Origin: Candidatus Nealsoniibacteriota bacterium | GTDB taxonomy: Bacteria; Patescibacteriota; Minisyncoccia; Minisyncoccales; MHMH01 | DNA length: 5,327 nt | Assembly: GCA_016186525.1 (NCBI GenBank) | Contig: JACPLM010000056.1 | Coordinates: 1-5,327 of the forward strand | Direction of reading: 5' to 3' | Shown: positions 4,773 to 5,327 of the stretch, piece after piece | How the letters are laid out: each line of letters opens with the position of its first letter | Position numbering within the stretch: the stretch's first letter is position 1 | Position numbers and translations under genes: made by a program | Notes under the pieces: model-generated | Seen by the model: the letters and a program-made list of their open reading frames with translations, nothing else | Told to the model about the DNA's origin: nothing | The model's database searches: none

Positions 4773-5327
4773 ATGTTGAGATTGGGCAAAATCCAAATCA
4801 GAGATGCCAGGTTCGGCAAGGAAACCAGGATAAAAGACGGCGTGCTTTACATCAAAAAAAAGGAACTTTTGGAAGTTGCCAAAGCAAATGACGAAAGACT
4901 CTCTTCGGTTCAAGCGCATATTGCCAGGCCCGGAGACAGCGTAAGGATAATACCGATAAAAGACGTGATTGAACCGAGATTTAAAAAAACAGACGCGGAT
5001 GTCCTGGCCCTCAAGGGAATATCAGTAATTACCTGCGGCCAGATTGTCGGTTTTCAGGAAGGACTTTTAGATATGTCCGGGCCCGGAGCTGAATATTCTT
5101 CTTTTTCCAAATTAACGAACATTGTCTTGGTTGTAAAAGCAACTAAAGGCATAACCCAGCACCAACATGAAGAAGCAATAAGACTGCTGGGCCAAAGAGC
5201 GGCTGATTATCTCGGCCAAGCCGCAAAAGAAATCATTCCCGAAGATATAGAAGAATTCGCAGAACTGTCGCCGCACGAAGAAGATCGCGCCGGTTTGCCC
5301 AGAGTGGTTTACGTCTATATGCTCTTA
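4773..5327 (+). CDS. GrdE-like proteinaceous subunit of glycine/sarcosine/betaine reductase component B, N-terminal part
   Basis: 185 codons are open to the window edge with no stop. The protein begins MLRLGKIQIRDARFG and carries blocks typical of the family: ARPGDSVRIIPIKDVIEPR (51-69), ALKGISVITCGQIVGFQEG (79-97), LLDMSGPGAEYSSFSK (98-113) and LPRVVYVYMLL (175-185). In characterised systems GrdE is a proprotein of about 430 aa, cleaved at an internal Cys to create a pyruvoyl group that binds the amino-acid substrate. Component B hands the resulting Se-carboxymethyl group to selenoprotein A, leading to acetyl phosphate. The cleavage site would lie beyond the window, so its presence cannot be checked. 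Oddity: the family segment between DVIEPR and ALKG, rich in Gly and remembered as about 30 residues, is reduced to about 9. No in-frame TGA is seen, as expected for this subunit. The exact substrate (glycine, sarcosine, betaine or another amine) is open. Confidence 0.85.
   Translation, partial: MLRLGKIQIRDARFGKETRIKDGVLYIKKKELLEVAKANDERLSSVQAHIARPGDSVRIIPIKDVIEPRFKKTDADVLALKGISVITCGQIVGFQEGLLDMSGPGAEYSSFSKLTNIVLVVKATKGITQHQHEEAIRLLGQRAADYLGQAAKEIIPEDIEEFAELSPHEEDRAGLPRVVYVYMLL

Noticed and set aside
4760..4885. ATG at 4760 downstream of AAGGAG, out of frame with the GrdE-like gene
   Set aside because: It gives a short frame of about 40 codons without recognisable content. The frame from 4773 matches a conserved family from its first residues.

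Overview
The window looks like bacterial chromosome from a streamlined, moderately AT-rich genome. The best guess is a Patescibacteria/CPR-type (Parcubacteria-like) bacterium. This is an inference from a short divergent FolD, very tight gene packing, a 201-residue orphan with a 'GxLDPDxV...xxII' N-terminal motif of a kind I associate with CPR hypothetical proteins, and core promoters placed directly at start codons. No rRNA or tRNA gene is present to fix the taxonomy.

Layout, left to right. Positions 1-510 (minus) hold the 5' part of leuS (leucyl-tRNA synthetase). Its reading frame is broken by an apparent one-base deletion at the GGG of 125-127; the correct protein continues in another frame to the window edge. 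Positions 592-1197 (minus) encode an unrecognised 201-aa protein with its own strong promoter, a strong Shine-Dalgarno and a textbook terminator (547-575). Divergent from it, 1305-2255 (plus) is an archaeal-type alanine dehydrogenase of the ornithine cyclodeaminase/mu-crystallin superfamily. Its 3' end overlaps by 14 bp the end of a convergent minus-strand cluster. In transcription order that cluster is glyA (serine hydroxymethyltransferase, 4640-3414), a 143-bp nested palindrome, folD (3254-2505) and a SemiSWEET/PQ-loop membrane protein (2499-2242). Divergent from glyA, a plus-strand gene starts at 4773 and runs off the right edge. It encodes the N-terminal 185 residues of a GrdE-like proteinaceous subunit of glycine/sarcosine/betaine reductase component B.

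How the genes may work together. GlyA produces glycine and 5,10-methylene-THF from serine, and FolD converts the latter to 10-formyl-THF, so these two form a one-carbon folate pair. The GrdE homologue next door would consume glycine (or a related amine) reductively, and the alanine dehydrogenase could supply reducing power by oxidising alanine. A small Stickland-like amino-acid fermentation module is therefore a reasonable but unproven reading.

Most notable items: the GrdE-like gene with a shortened family segment; the palindromic, MITE-like element between glyA and folD; FolD with Phe in place of the catalytic Tyr; two genes whose -10 box lies exactly 6 nt from ATG (apparent leaderless mRNAs); and the leuS frameshift. 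Every intergenic stretch is under 300 bp.
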